DNA from: Salinimicrobium xinjiangense DSM 19287
GTDB taxonomy: Bacteria; Bacteroidota; Bacteroidia; Flavobacteriales; Flavobacteriaceae
Assembly (NCBI RefSeq): GCF_000423585.1
Contig: NZ_AUIG01000029.1
Coordinates: 1-57,655, forward strand
Reading direction: 5' to 3'
Length of the DNA: 57,655 nucleotides
Shown: positions 26,494-36,487 of the stretch, piece after piece
Layout of the letters: every line of letters starts with the position of its first letter
Position numbering within the stretch: the first letter of the stretch is position 1
Translations under genes and position numbers: made by a program
The notes under the pieces: model-generated
Told to the model about the DNA's origin: nothing
What the model saw: only the letters and a program-made list of their open reading frames with translations
Database searches by the model: none

Positions 26494-27003
26494 ATGAAAA
26501 AATTAATTTTAGTATTCAGTTTTGCCCTTTTAAGTATATCTGCTTTTGCTCAATCCAAGGTAGGAACCATAGATGCAGATTATATTCTTGCCCAGATGCC
26601 CGAAATGACCACGGTGAATGAAGGCTTACAAACCTATAATCAGGATCTTCAAAAGGAGCTTCAAAAAAATGTACAGAGTTATGAGAGCCTGGTAAAGGAT
26701 TACCAGGAGAATAATACCACATTTACTGAAGAGGAAAAAACTGCCAAAGAAAGTGAGATCATCAACCTTGAAAATGACATTAAAAACTTCAGACAAAAAG
26801 CTACTGTGATGATGCAAATGAAACGCAACGAACTGACGCAGCCTTTGTATGAACAGATCAACGATGCCATGCTACAGGTGATCCAGGAAGAAAACTACAC
26901 CCAGGTATTTCATTCAGGTGGGAATGACCTCGCTTTCTCATCTCAGGATTTTGATATCACCATCAAGGTGCTTAGAAAAATGGGAATTGAGGTAAAGGAA
27001 TAA
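26494..27003 (+). CDS. OmpH/Skp-family periplasmic chaperone
   Basis: Periplasmic chaperone of the Skp (OmpH) family, holding unfolded outer-membrane proteins. The 169-residue protein has a signal peptide cleaved after SAFAQ (about residue 20), the start SKVGTIDADYILAQMPEM typical of the family, a long coiled coil (about 40-125) and the closing beta segment (FHSGGNDLAFSSQDFDITIKVLRKMG). A TATATTTG at 26467-26474 lies upstream. Its neighbours are SurA-type chaperones on the other strand, so the region is a periplasmic folding cluster. Confidence 0.9.
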   Translation: MKKLILVFSFALLSISAFAQSKVGTIDADYILAQMPEMTTVNEGLQTYNQDLQKELQKNVQSYESLVKDYQENNTTFTEEEKTAKESEIINLENDIKNFRQKATVMMQMKRNELTQPLYEQINDAMLQVIQEENYTQVFHSGGNDLAFSSQDFDITIKVLRKMGIEVKE

Positions 27004-27008
27004 AGGTA

Positions 27009-27050
27009 GTGATCAGTGGTCAGTGATCAGTGATCAGTGATCAGTGATCA
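27009..27050. repeat. GTGATCA tandem repeat
   Basis: Six consecutive 7-base units, all GTGATCA except the second (GTGGTCA). The same word family appears at 22712-22734 (CAGTGATCAGTAATCTGTGATCAG) and at 12893-12916 (CAGTGGG units). Confidence 0.95.
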
Positions 27051-27200
27051 GTACCACCCCCGCTGAACAGCGGGACTACCGTGCAGTATGACCGGAGGGG
27101 CGGCATATATTTAAATAGAATTTACGCGGTTAAGGTTCATATAATAATGGTGAGAAATTATAAAACAGAATTAATTACTGGTTAGAACCTTAGCCACCAA

Positions 27201-27247
27201 AAAATTAAAGGGTCCCAAAAATGACATTTTTGGGACCCTTTAATTTT
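27201..27247. terminator. Bidirectional palindromic terminator between ompH and guaB
   Basis: A perfect 23-base-pair stem around one central base, containing the core CCAAAAATGACATTTTTGG and outer arms AAAATTAAAGGGTC/GACCCTTTAATTTT. It ends the guaB transcript on the minus strand and can also stop plus-strand reads from ompH. Same core as the terminators at 15.2 and 53.1 kb. Confidence 0.85.
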
Positions 27248-27262
27248 ACTCTGTTTTGTAAA

Positions 27263-28747
<1,485 letters not shown>

Positions 28748-28758
28748 TTAATTGCGTG

Positions 28759-28766
28759 CAAATGTA
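28759..28766 (-). promoter_or_regulatory. -7 box of guaB
   Basis: TACATTTG on the minus strand fits TAnnTTTG, 24 bases before the guaB start. No clear -33 TTTG is found at the expected distance, so the promoter is only partly supported. Confidence 0.4.
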
Positions 28767-28867
28767 ATCATTTTAAAATCAATAATCCAGATTAAATCGA
28801 AATATGGATAGCTATTTATACCGGCTGAATTCTAAGATTGATAAGCACCTGATCACAGGCTATAAGA

Positions 28868-29854
28868 TCAATATTTAAATTCGAGGACATCTTTTGAATT
28901 AAAACCTATTCTGATGCGGTCTGCCACATTTCTTTCTTTGGTGAGCACTGCAAGTTTTTGTCCGCTGTCAAGCTTCAGGAGTAATTGAGTATCATTCCCC
29001 AGGAAAGTTCTTTTAATCACTTGTGCATAGGTGACATGTTCACACTCCTCATTAATTGCGAAGTTTTCGTTCCTTATGGCATGAGAACATGCGGGGTTGA
29101 GCGGACAATTAAAAGCTGATTGCAATTCCTGACTTAACTGAATAGTATTTCCGAATAAGGAGGCTACATAAATAGAGTTTGGCTTTGTATAAAGGTTGGC
29201 GGCTTCATCTTTCTGGATCAATTCTCCATCCTGTAAAATGAGGATCTCGTCGGCTACCGCGAGGGCATCCTGTGTATCATGGGTAACGAAAACAGCCGTG
29301 ACTCCAGTATTCTTTACTATCTCAAATATTTCATTCCTTAACTGAGCACGTAAAATGGCGTCCAGATTACTAAAAGGTTCATCCAGAATAAGCAGGGAAG
29401 GATTTGGTGCCAATGCTCTCGCCAGCGCCACCCTTTGCTGCTGCCCTCCCGATAACTGATGTGGGTATCTGTCTTCCATTCCTCCAAGTCCCACCAGCTC
29501 CAGAACCTCCTGTGCACGGGCCTTTTTGTTCTTTTCCCTGGAAATTCCGTAGAGTACATTTTTAAACAGGGTCATATGCGGGAATAGCGCATATTCCTGA
29601 AAAACAAGTCCAACTTTCCTCTTTTCGGGAGGAACAAAGGTCTTGAGGGAAGATACTATCCTTCCGTTGATCTTTATGGTTCCGGCATCGGGACTTTCGA
29701 GTCCGGCTATAAGCCTCACCAGTGTAGTTTTCCCACTTCCGCTTTCTCCCACCAGGGCACAAACATCCCCTTCGTTCAAATGAAAAGAAACATCCTTTAG
29801 AGCAAATGATTTTCCTTTATCGAAACTTTTTGAAAGCGAATTGATCTCCAGCAT
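28868..29854 (-). CDS. fbpC: Ferric iron ABC transporter, ATP-binding protein
   Basis: ATPase of an Fbp-type ferric iron importer. The 328-residue protein has Walker A GESGSGKTTL, the signature LSGGQQQRVALARALA, Walker B LLILDEPFSNLD and the H-loop VTHDTQDALA, then a C-terminal regulatory TOBE-like part (about 230-328) with two Cys (FNCPLNPACSHA) and a third Cys in NEECEH. It is the last gene of a minus-strand fbpA-fbpB-fbpC operon, eight bases after the permease. Confidence 0.9.
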   Translation of the reverse strand: MLEINSLSKSFDKGKSFALKDVSFHLNEGDVCALVGESGSGKTTLVRLIAGLESPDAGTIKINGRIVSSLKTFVPPEKRKVGLVFQEYALFPHMTLFKNVLYGISREKNKKARAQEVLELVGLGGMEDRYPHQLSGGQQQRVALARALAPNPSLLILDEPFSNLDAILRAQLRNEIFEIVKNTGVTAVFVTHDTQDALAVADEILILQDGELIQKDEAANLYTKPNSIYVASLFGNTIQLSQELQSAFNCPLNPACSHAIRNENFAINEECEHVTYAQVIKRTFLGNDTQLLLKLDSGQKLAVLTKERNVADRIRIGFNSKDVLEFKY

Positions 29855-29862
29855 ATCTACTT

Positions 29863-31527
29863 CTATTTTATTAGCATCCTGTTGAGAAAAATTACCGGCA
29901 ACATGACGGTGATAATTATGAACAGGGACGGAATAGCGGCTTCCATTACCATTTCGTCGCTCGCATATTCATAAGCTTTCACTGCCAAAGTATTTACGTG
30001 AAATGGCTTTAGGATGAGAGTCAAAGGTAATTCTTTTAAGACGTCAATGAAAACCAGAATAAAGGCACTGGCAATTCCGGTCCTGATGAGTGGAAACTCA
30101 ATTCTGAAAAAGGTGCGGATGTTCCCTACTCCCAGGATCCTGGAAGAATCGGGAATGGTTTTGCTAACCTTTAAAGATGTGGATTCAATTGGATTATATG
30201 CAACCGCAAGGAATCGCACTACATAAGCATAAATGAGAGCCACAAGACTACCTGTTATAATTAAACCAATATCCAGGTTTAAGACCTTATCAAAAATTGA
30301 AATAAGCCATTTATCCAGTGAGATCATTGGGATCATAATTCCTATGGCGATTACAGCTCCCGGAATGGCATAACCCAAAACTCCCAGTTTAGCGACATTC
30401 TTTATAAAACTCATGCGGCTCCATTTTGAAAAATAAATAAGGGTTACAGCCATTACAACTGTCATGAATGCCGTAAGAAAAGCGATCCAGAAACTTTGCA
30501 AAGAAAGAGCAAGAAAAGAGGAATTGAAAACTTTATCAAAAGTTAGCGTGGCCCAGTAGATCAATTGGCCCACCGGAAGAATAAAACCCAGAAAAACGGG
30601 GATTAGCACCACAAGAAAGATCAAGGATCTTTTCTGCCTTCCGGGTTTAATCCTGTCAATGGATTTACTATTACTCCTGTTACTGTTAAACTGAACGTTT
30701 CTGCGCTGAAATTTCTCCAACAGGATAAGTGTAAAAACAATTACAATTAAAAGTGCAGAAAGATAAACAGCAGTTTCAGGTTCTTCAAGCGCAAACCATG
30801 ACCTGAAGATACCGGTGGTAAATGTGTTTACTCCGTAATATTTTGCAGCCCCGTAGTCATTCAGCACTTCCATAAGAACAAGGATCAAACCGGCGACAAT
30901 TGCAGGACGGGCCATGGGAAGCATTAATCTGAAAAAAGTTTTTACCTGCCCTACTCCCAGCATCTCTGAAGCCTCCAGCAAACTATTCGCCTGATTCATG
31001 AAAAAAGCCCGGGAACTCACATAAACATATGGGAATAGAGAAATGCCCAGCACAAAAGCAAGACCGTACTTATTCATCATATCAATACGAATAAACTCCA
31101 GTCCTATGGACTCGAGCAAAAGCTGAAAAGAACCGCCGTAGTCGAATATGCCGGCATAGGCGTAAGCGACAATATATCCCGGAATGGCAAGCGGAAGAAT
31201 TAGCAGCCACTCCATTTGCTTCCTCAGCGGAAATTCAAATCTGGCCACCAGCCAGGCAGAAGAAACTCCCAAAAGAAGCACCAGGGTTCCGCATGCAAGG
31301 ATGAGGAAAAGGGAATTACCCAGGTAATCAAAAAGTAAATTGTCTACAATATGTCCCCAGGTCTCTCCGGGCCCGGCAAATAATTTTACCCCAATAGAAA
31401 TAACAGGTAAAGCGATGAAGGCGAGAAGGACCAGGGTGAGTATTGCCCAGTAATTACTGTCGCGCCTTAATCGCTTTAAGCGGTATTTATATGAAAATAT
31501 ATTATTACTTCCAGCCTGCTTCATCAA
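29863..31527 (-). CDS. fbpB: Ferric iron ABC transporter, permease
   Basis: Double-length permease of the FbpB type: 554 residues with about twelve membrane helices in two binding-protein-dependent permease modules. Each half has an EAA-like loop (ASEMLGVGQVKTFFRLMLPMARPAI and SRILGVGNIRTFFRIEFPLIR, given here only to show the repeated G at position 20 or so). It overlaps the end of fbpA by 23 bases and is eight bases from fbpC, a tight operon. It imports iron released by the lipoprotein FbpA. Confidence 0.9.
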   Translation of the reverse strand: MMKQAGSNNIFSYKYRLKRLRRDSNYWAILTLVLLAFIALPVISIGVKLFAGPGETWGHIVDNLLFDYLGNSLFLILACGTLVLLLGVSSAWLVARFEFPLRKQMEWLLILPLAIPGYIVAYAYAGIFDYGGSFQLLLESIGLEFIRIDMMNKYGLAFVLGISLFPYVYVSSRAFFMNQANSLLEASEMLGVGQVKTFFRLMLPMARPAIVAGLILVLMEVLNDYGAAKYYGVNTFTTGIFRSWFALEEPETAVYLSALLIVIVFTLILLEKFQRRNVQFNSNRSNSKSIDRIKPGRQKRSLIFLVVLIPVFLGFILPVGQLIYWATLTFDKVFNSSFLALSLQSFWIAFLTAFMTVVMAVTLIYFSKWSRMSFIKNVAKLGVLGYAIPGAVIAIGIMIPMISLDKWLISIFDKVLNLDIGLIITGSLVALIYAYVVRFLAVAYNPIESTSLKVSKTIPDSSRILGVGNIRTFFRIEFPLIRTGIASAFILVFIDVLKELPLTLILKPFHVNTLAVKAYEYASDEMVMEAAIPSLFIIITVMLPVIFLNRMLIK

Positions 31528-32551
31528 ATATCAACACGGCCTTTTTGTTATTTTCTCCAAGTTTGGAAAGGTTTAGACGATCTTCCTTGAATTCTCCCCA
31601 GCTCTGCAATAACGGAGCAGGCTGCACTTCTTCGTTCACAGGATATTCATAATTGGAATTCGCGAATACTTCCTGAGCTTCTTTAGAAACCAGGAACTCG
31701 ATAAACTTTACTGCATTTTCTTTATTGGGAGCATAACGGGCAACTCCTGCACCACTCACATTAATATGCGTTCCCCTTCCCTCCTGATTAGGAAAGAAAA
31801 CTTTAACCGATTCCCCCGCTTTTACTTCTTCAGGATTTTCAGAATTCAGAAGATTTCCAATGTAGTAAGTATTCACAATGGCAAGATCTCCCTCTCCGGC
31901 CACTACAGCTTTTACCTGGTCCCTATCATTTCCTTTTGGTGCCCGGGCCATGTTTTCCACCATAGCTTCAGCCCATTCTTTTGCAGCTTCTTCTCCATTA
32001 TTTACTATAAGAGAAGCAAGAAGGGACTGGTTGTAGATATTTTCAGAAGAGCGAACCAGGATCCTGTCTTTCCATTTCTCTGTTGCCAGATCCTCATAAG
32101 TAGAAAGTTGGGTGCTGTCCACTCTGCCGGGAGCATATACTATGATCCTTGCTCTTTTAGTGAGACCAAACCATTCATTACCCGGATCTTTAAGATGTGC
32201 TGCGACTGTGTTATTCAATATGTCTGAATCCACCTTTTGAAGCAAACCCTGATCCTTGGCACGGGTAAGCCTACCTGCATCCACGGTGATCAACACGTCG
32301 GCAGGAGATTGTTTTCCTTCAATGGTCATTTTCTGTATCAATTCATCTGCACTCGCATTTATTACGTTCACTTTTATACCGGTGGTTTCTTCGAATTGCG
32401 CAAACAATTGCTGGTCTGAAGCATAATGCCTGTGAGTGTAAACATTAACCTCTCCTGCAGAATCTCCAGAAGTGGCAGCTTCATCCTGTTTCTCGTTTTT
32501 ACAGCTTGTAAGTGCAGCCAAAGTTGCTAACGCAAATAAAAATCTTTTCAT
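31505..32551 (-). CDS. fbpA: Ferric iron-binding lipoprotein (FbpA-type)
   Basis: Extracytoplasmic binding component of the ferric ABC importer. The 348-residue protein starts with a signal and lipobox ALTSC (Cys17), so it is membrane-anchored rather than free. The class III binding-protein fold is clear: VNVYTHRHYASDQQLFAQFEETTG, DVLITVDAGRL, and the paired-Tyr iron motif NTYYIGNLL. A near-palindromic 23-base site (32584-32606) overlaps its promoter, so it is probably regulated with the DUF4856 operon upstream. The TonB receptor gene ends 109 bases away. Confidence 0.92.
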   Translation of the reverse strand: MKRFLFALATLAALTSCKNEKQDEAATSGDSAGEVNVYTHRHYASDQQLFAQFEETTGIKVNVINASADELIQKMTIEGKQSPADVLITVDAGRLTRAKDQGLLQKVDSDILNNTVAAHLKDPGNEWFGLTKRARIIVYAPGRVDSTQLSTYEDLATEKWKDRILVRSSENIYNQSLLASLIVNNGEEAAKEWAEAMVENMARAPKGNDRDQVKAVVAGEGDLAIVNTYYIGNLLNSENPEEVKAGESVKVFFPNQEGRGTHINVSGAGVARYAPNKENAVKFIEFLVSKEAQEVFANSNYEYPVNEEVQPAPLLQSWGEFKEDRLNLSKLGENNKKAVLIFDEAGWK

Positions 32552-32574
32552 TACTTTTTACTTTTTAAGTGTGA

Positions 32575-32606
32575 CAAATATAATTATTTAGACCTGGTTT
32601 AAATAA
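32575..32606 (-). promoter_or_regulatory. fbpA promoter with candidate iron operator
   Basis: On the minus strand the -7 box TATATTTG lies at 32582-32575. Just upstream, 32584-32606 reads TTATTTAGACC...TTTAAATAA on the plus strand, in which 10 of 11 base pairs are palindromic. The site covers the spacer and -33 region, where a repressor would block RNA polymerase. It matches two sites before the DUF4856 gene. Confidence 0.65.
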
Positions 32607-32660
32607 AACCTCCGGAAAGAATCAGTCCGGTCTTAAAGAATCTGATTTCCGTTACATTTT

Positions 32661-35126
32661 TTACAACTTGACCTGCAGCGTTGTGTACCAGGTAAGAGGC
32701 TGGGCGGGAATGATCCCGGGCCCGGGATACCCTGTAGCCCTGCGGGTGAAATAGGTGTTGTCAAGGAAGTTGTTGATTCCGCTTTCAATTTTATACCTCT
32801 TAAAAGAATAAGATATAGAGAGGTCGACGATTCCGTAAGCAGGAATAGCGCCTTCGATCCCCCTCTGAGAGTCTATACTAACCTGCGGCGCATTGGTCGC
32901 ATCCGAAAACTGTTTTGAAAGATAGGTGTATTGTAATGATCCAATCAAATTACGATATCCCAGATTTAAGCCTGTTTTAAGGTTAACAACAGGAATGAAT
33001 TCCACCTTGTTCCCCTCTACATTGGTCTGTTCAGATCGCACATATTCCGAGCTGGTAAAAGCAGAGTTTATAAAAATTCTGGCCATATAATCCTCAGCTT
33101 CCGGAAAAAAACTGGCCTGCAGGTTCCAATCTGCAAAGGTTTCCAGTCCATAGATAAAAGCATCTCCTATATTACCGCGAAACCTGATCACCCTCCCGGT
33201 TTCCTCCTGTTGTCCCTGAGAATTTTCACGGGTCTCAGCTTTAAGGACCTCCCCTATTCGATCATTGTATTTCAAGCCAAAAATACTGGCGTCATAGGAC
33301 AAAATGTTTTTCCATCTTCCACGGATGCCGATATCAGATGTGAATCCTTTTTCATCATTGATATCCGGGTCCACCTGGAAGACCGGATTCACCACCCTGA
33401 TGTCGCTGAAAGTTACTGAGCGGTAGTTTTGGGAGAAGTTGGCATAGATCTCGGCACTACCAGAAAGCTCATATCCGGCACCTATCCCCAGAAGTACAAA
33501 ATTCCGTTTGAACTGCCGGTTATCGGCAAGGGTTTCATTCTTAAGGACATTCCCAGCCAGGTCAAGGAAGATATCTTTATAGGTTCCCTTGCTTTCTGTG
33601 TTTATATATTCAAACCTAAAGCCGGGAGTAAGGGAAAATTTATCAGTAAAATTGAAGATATTTTCTCCAAAGACGGCAATATTTTCATTCGGAAATTCAA
33701 AATCTGACTGCCGGGAGTAATTGGGAAATTCGGCTGTGGCAAAGGTAAAATCAGGACCGGATCCTGTGCTGCCGGGACCCTGTTGCTGTAGATTCCTGGC
33801 CTTGTAATACTTGGTACCTATTAAAAATACAGACTCCTCAAAAAGGTCATATCTGGTAAGGATTCTTGCTTCAGCTCCCCAGTAATTAAAATCATCTGAA
33901 AGCAATTCCCGCGGCGCTTCAGGATCATCGGGCTGGGAAACCCGATTCTCTCTATACCCCACTGCTTTTCGGGAAGCATCCAAACCAAATACATTCAGGC
34001 TGAGATCTGTATCTGCAAGAATTTTATGCTCCAGTTTTAAGGCAAATAAGTTCCAGTTCACATCAAACCAGTTCCTCGACCTGTTGCTATAAGATGGATC
34101 TCTGTAAAACTGTGCATCTGTAAGACCGCCAGGTTGTTGTGCAAGATAATCCAACAACGTATATTCAATGGAAAGCTTTGTTCCTTCACCAATTCTGTAG
34201 CCTAAATGAACGAAAGCATTATGGGAATCATATTCTGAATTAGGCCGGAAGCCTTCCCCGGTTTTGTAGTTGTAATAAGTGTAATAACTAAAATTCCCCA
34301 GAGTACCGCTCAGGCTGTTAAAACTGGTGAAGAGACTATTAGATCCTGTAGATTGCCGGGAGATCAACTCCAGCTTTTTATAAGAAGGCTCTTTGAATTT
34401 AAAATTGATCAGTCCGCCAAACTGAGTTCCATATTGCAGAGAAGCGGCACCACGAACCACCTGGATCTCTCTTAAAGCTTCTGCCGGTGGGGTGTAGTAA
34501 CTCTCAGGATATCCCAGCACATCTGCAGAAATATCGTAATCATTTTGTCTGGTATTGAAATTCTGGGTTCTGTTTGGGTCCAGGCCACGGCCACCGATAT
34601 TCAGTTGCAAACCTGCATCCCCGTTGTCGTAAATGTTTAAACCAACGATCTGGCTGTAGATCTGCCGGGCATTATTGGTCGCAAGGTTTGCCGTTATCTC
34701 TTCGAGCAGTACCACTTCGCTCTTCTTTCCCGAGTAAATTGCGGTGCCTTCCACCTGCCTGAGATTGCGAAGCGCAAAAAGTTTTTTCCGGCGCTCGGTT
34801 AGCACTACTTCAGAAAGATTATTAGATAAAGCTCTGAGCTCAACCTTTATGGGCTCATCTAAGGGAATCTTTACCGTTTGCTCTACAATTTCGTACTGAA
34901 AACTAAAGACAGTAAGATCGTAAGTTCCGGCTTTTAGATCTTCAAACCTGAATTCTCCTCTTTGGTTGGCTACTGCAAGTTTTCCGGTAGTATTGTTATA
35001 CACCTCAGCTTCAGGGATCGGATATCCATCTTCGGCCGAAATTATTTGTCCCTGCAGGAGGTGCTGAGCTTGCACCGGAGTAATAATTAATAAAAACAGA
35101 ATACTAAAGGCCTTTGATAGTGTCAT
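32661..35126 (-). CDS. TonB-dependent receptor (iron uptake type)
   Basis: Outer-membrane receptor, 821 residues. After the signal peptide (ITPVQAQ) there is a carboxypeptidase-like regulatory domain (LLQGQIISAEDGYPIPEAE, about 22-105), then the plug (LEEITANLATNNARQIYSQ... IGGRGLDPNRT) and a 22-strand type barrel ending WYTTLQVKL. The plug RGLDPNRTQNFNTRQNDY resembles the ferric-citrate type FecA more than siderophore receptors of other groups, but the ligand is not established. It overlaps the end of the HTTM/carboxylase gene by 23 bases, so it is co-transcribed with it and is linked to the iron operon. Confidence 0.9.
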   Translation of the reverse strand: MTLSKAFSILFLLIITPVQAQHLLQGQIISAEDGYPIPEAEVYNNTTGKLAVANQRGEFRFEDLKAGTYDLTVFSFQYEIVEQTVKIPLDEPIKVELRALSNNLSEVVLTERRKKLFALRNLRQVEGTAIYSGKKSEVVLLEEITANLATNNARQIYSQIVGLNIYDNGDAGLQLNIGGRGLDPNRTQNFNTRQNDYDISADVLGYPESYYTPPAEALREIQVVRGAASLQYGTQFGGLINFKFKEPSYKKLELISRQSTGSNSLFTSFNSLSGTLGNFSYYTYYNYKTGEGFRPNSEYDSHNAFVHLGYRIGEGTKLSIEYTLLDYLAQQPGGLTDAQFYRDPSYSNRSRNWFDVNWNLFALKLEHKILADTDLSLNVFGLDASRKAVGYRENRVSQPDDPEAPRELLSDDFNYWGAEARILTRYDLFEESVFLIGTKYYKARNLQQQGPGSTGSGPDFTFATAEFPNYSRQSDFEFPNENIAVFGENIFNFTDKFSLTPGFRFEYINTESKGTYKDIFLDLAGNVLKNETLADNRQFKRNFVLLGIGAGYELSGSAEIYANFSQNYRSVTFSDIRVVNPVFQVDPDINDEKGFTSDIGIRGRWKNILSYDASIFGLKYNDRIGEVLKAETRENSQGQQEETGRVIRFRGNIGDAFIYGLETFADWNLQASFFPEAEDYMARIFINSAFTSSEYVRSEQTNVEGNKVEFIPVVNLKTGLNLGYRNLIGSLQYTYLSKQFSDATNAPQVSIDSQRGIEGAIPAYGIVDLSISYSFKRYKIESGINNFLDNTYFTRRATGYPGPGIIPAQPLTWYTTLQVKL

Positions 35127-36468
35127 GGAAGGGGAGTAAGAATGTTTTTAATTTAAAGGAGTCGCGGTGGTCCAAAAGATTTACTTCGGGATCAATATAG
35201 AGGGTGCTTTTCCTGCCGTTGAGTGCTACGTGGTTCTCAACAAAGACCTGAATATTCTCATGTCCTTTTTCTTTAAAATGTTCTGCAAGAAAATGAGCAT
35301 ATTCTAAAATAAAATCGGGTTGTATGGCCATCTGTTTCTCCTGAAAAGGTGTGAGAAATTCAGAATTGTTGACATAGAACCACTTTCCAGATTCCTCATC
35401 CACGATCTTAAATTGCGCATATCCGGCTTTTTCCATCAGCATGACTCTCCATGAAAACCGGAAACCTTCTTCTGTCCAGAACAATTCTCCCGGATAAAGA
35501 AGATATCTCCACGGGAAAAGGATCTGGATCAAAAAGAAAAAGCCAAGTACAGAAATTACCAATTTTCTCTTTACCGGCTTGTAATGCTTCACAAGACCGT
35601 TATCAAATCTGGCTTTAGTGATTCTGAATATTCCGGAGAGAAACCGCAGGATCCTGTGGTGGATACCGGCATCAAAAAAGATAAGAGCGCTTACGATCAT
35701 GATGTATGGAAACATGCCTATTGGAAATAAAATTCTCGTCACCAGGTGAAAGATGACCACAAGTACAAAGGCAAAAATCCTGGTGGGCTTGTAGAGCAAT
35801 AAAAATGGAATGGCAATATCATATAACATCCCAGACCAGCTGAAAAAGTAATGCACCCACTCCTGTTGTAGCAGGTCTCCCAGCAACGGCAAATCATACT
35901 TTGAAGGTAGCCAGATCTTTAAAGGCATGGCCTCTAATAACCAATCTGAATTGATCTTGGCAATTCCGGCGTAGAAGTAAACAATGGCTATTAATAGTTT
36001 AATACTGTCAATACACCAGGAAGGGATCTTTTGAAAGGATTTTTTTGGCTTGCGCCAGACATCGATCGAGTAATAGGCATTGGCAGGTAAGAATATTAGT
36101 AGAAAACTGAGAATGCTAATAAAGTAATAATGGTTAAGATAGGTGGTCTTATCCATCAATTCTATATAAGTAAAGCTCAGGAAAAAGGTAATGATCGCCA
36201 GCCGGTACTTAAAGCCTAAAGCCACAAAGAGGGCCGAGAGCCCACAGATTATAAAAATGACATAGGTGAAATCTCCTATAGGCTTGACCCATTCAAAACC
36301 ATAATAGGAAAAGAAGAATTGCGGGCTTATATAAAGCTTTTCAATCCAGCCATGCCACCAGAACCGAATGATGCTCAAGAACATCATGATCCCAAAAAAA
36401 ATTCGGAAAACCGCCAGAGGGGCGGCTTCCGAATATCTGTTCAGGTATGCTGAAAAAGCTTTTTTCAT
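35104..36468 (-). CDS. HTTM-domain protein, vitamin K-dependent gamma-carboxylase homologue
   Basis: A 454-residue integral membrane protein with about eight helices (residues 15-330) and a soluble C-terminal part. It looks like the vitamin K-dependent gamma-glutamyl carboxylase (VKGC) family. LNHYYFISILSFLLIF around His113 aligns with the human segment containing His160, and YFYAGIAKINSDW with Lys171 aligns with the human segment containing Lys218. The spacing of 58 residues is the same in both. The C-terminal stretch FLTPFQEKQMAIQPDFILEYAHFLAEH, VALNGRK and IDPEVNLL also follows the family pattern. The function is unknown in bacteria. It lies between imelysin and the TonB receptor, with an overlap to the receptor. 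Confidence 0.82.
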   Translation of the reverse strand: MKKAFSAYLNRYSEAAPLAVFRIFFGIMMFLSIIRFWWHGWIEKLYISPQFFFSYYGFEWVKPIGDFTYVIFIICGLSALFVALGFKYRLAIITFFLSFTYIELMDKTTYLNHYYFISILSFLLIFLPANAYYSIDVWRKPKKSFQKIPSWCIDSIKLLIAIVYFYAGIAKINSDWLLEAMPLKIWLPSKYDLPLLGDLLQQEWVHYFFSWSGMLYDIAIPFLLLYKPTRIFAFVLVVIFHLVTRILFPIGMFPYIMIVSALIFFDAGIHHRILRFLSGIFRITKARFDNGLVKHYKPVKRKLVISVLGFFFLIQILFPWRYLLYPGELFWTEEGFRFSWRVMLMEKAGYAQFKIVDEESGKWFYVNNSEFLTPFQEKQMAIQPDFILEYAHFLAEHFKEKGHENIQVFVENHVALNGRKSTLYIDPEVNLLDHRDSFKLKTFLLPFHDTIKGL

Positions 36469-36487
36469 TGCCTTGCTTTAGAACTCC

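Noticed and set aside
27009-27050. GTGATCA array as origin iterons or CRISPR
   Set aside because: Units are directly adjacent without spacers, and no replication initiator gene is near. It belongs to the class of intergenic short-word repeats.
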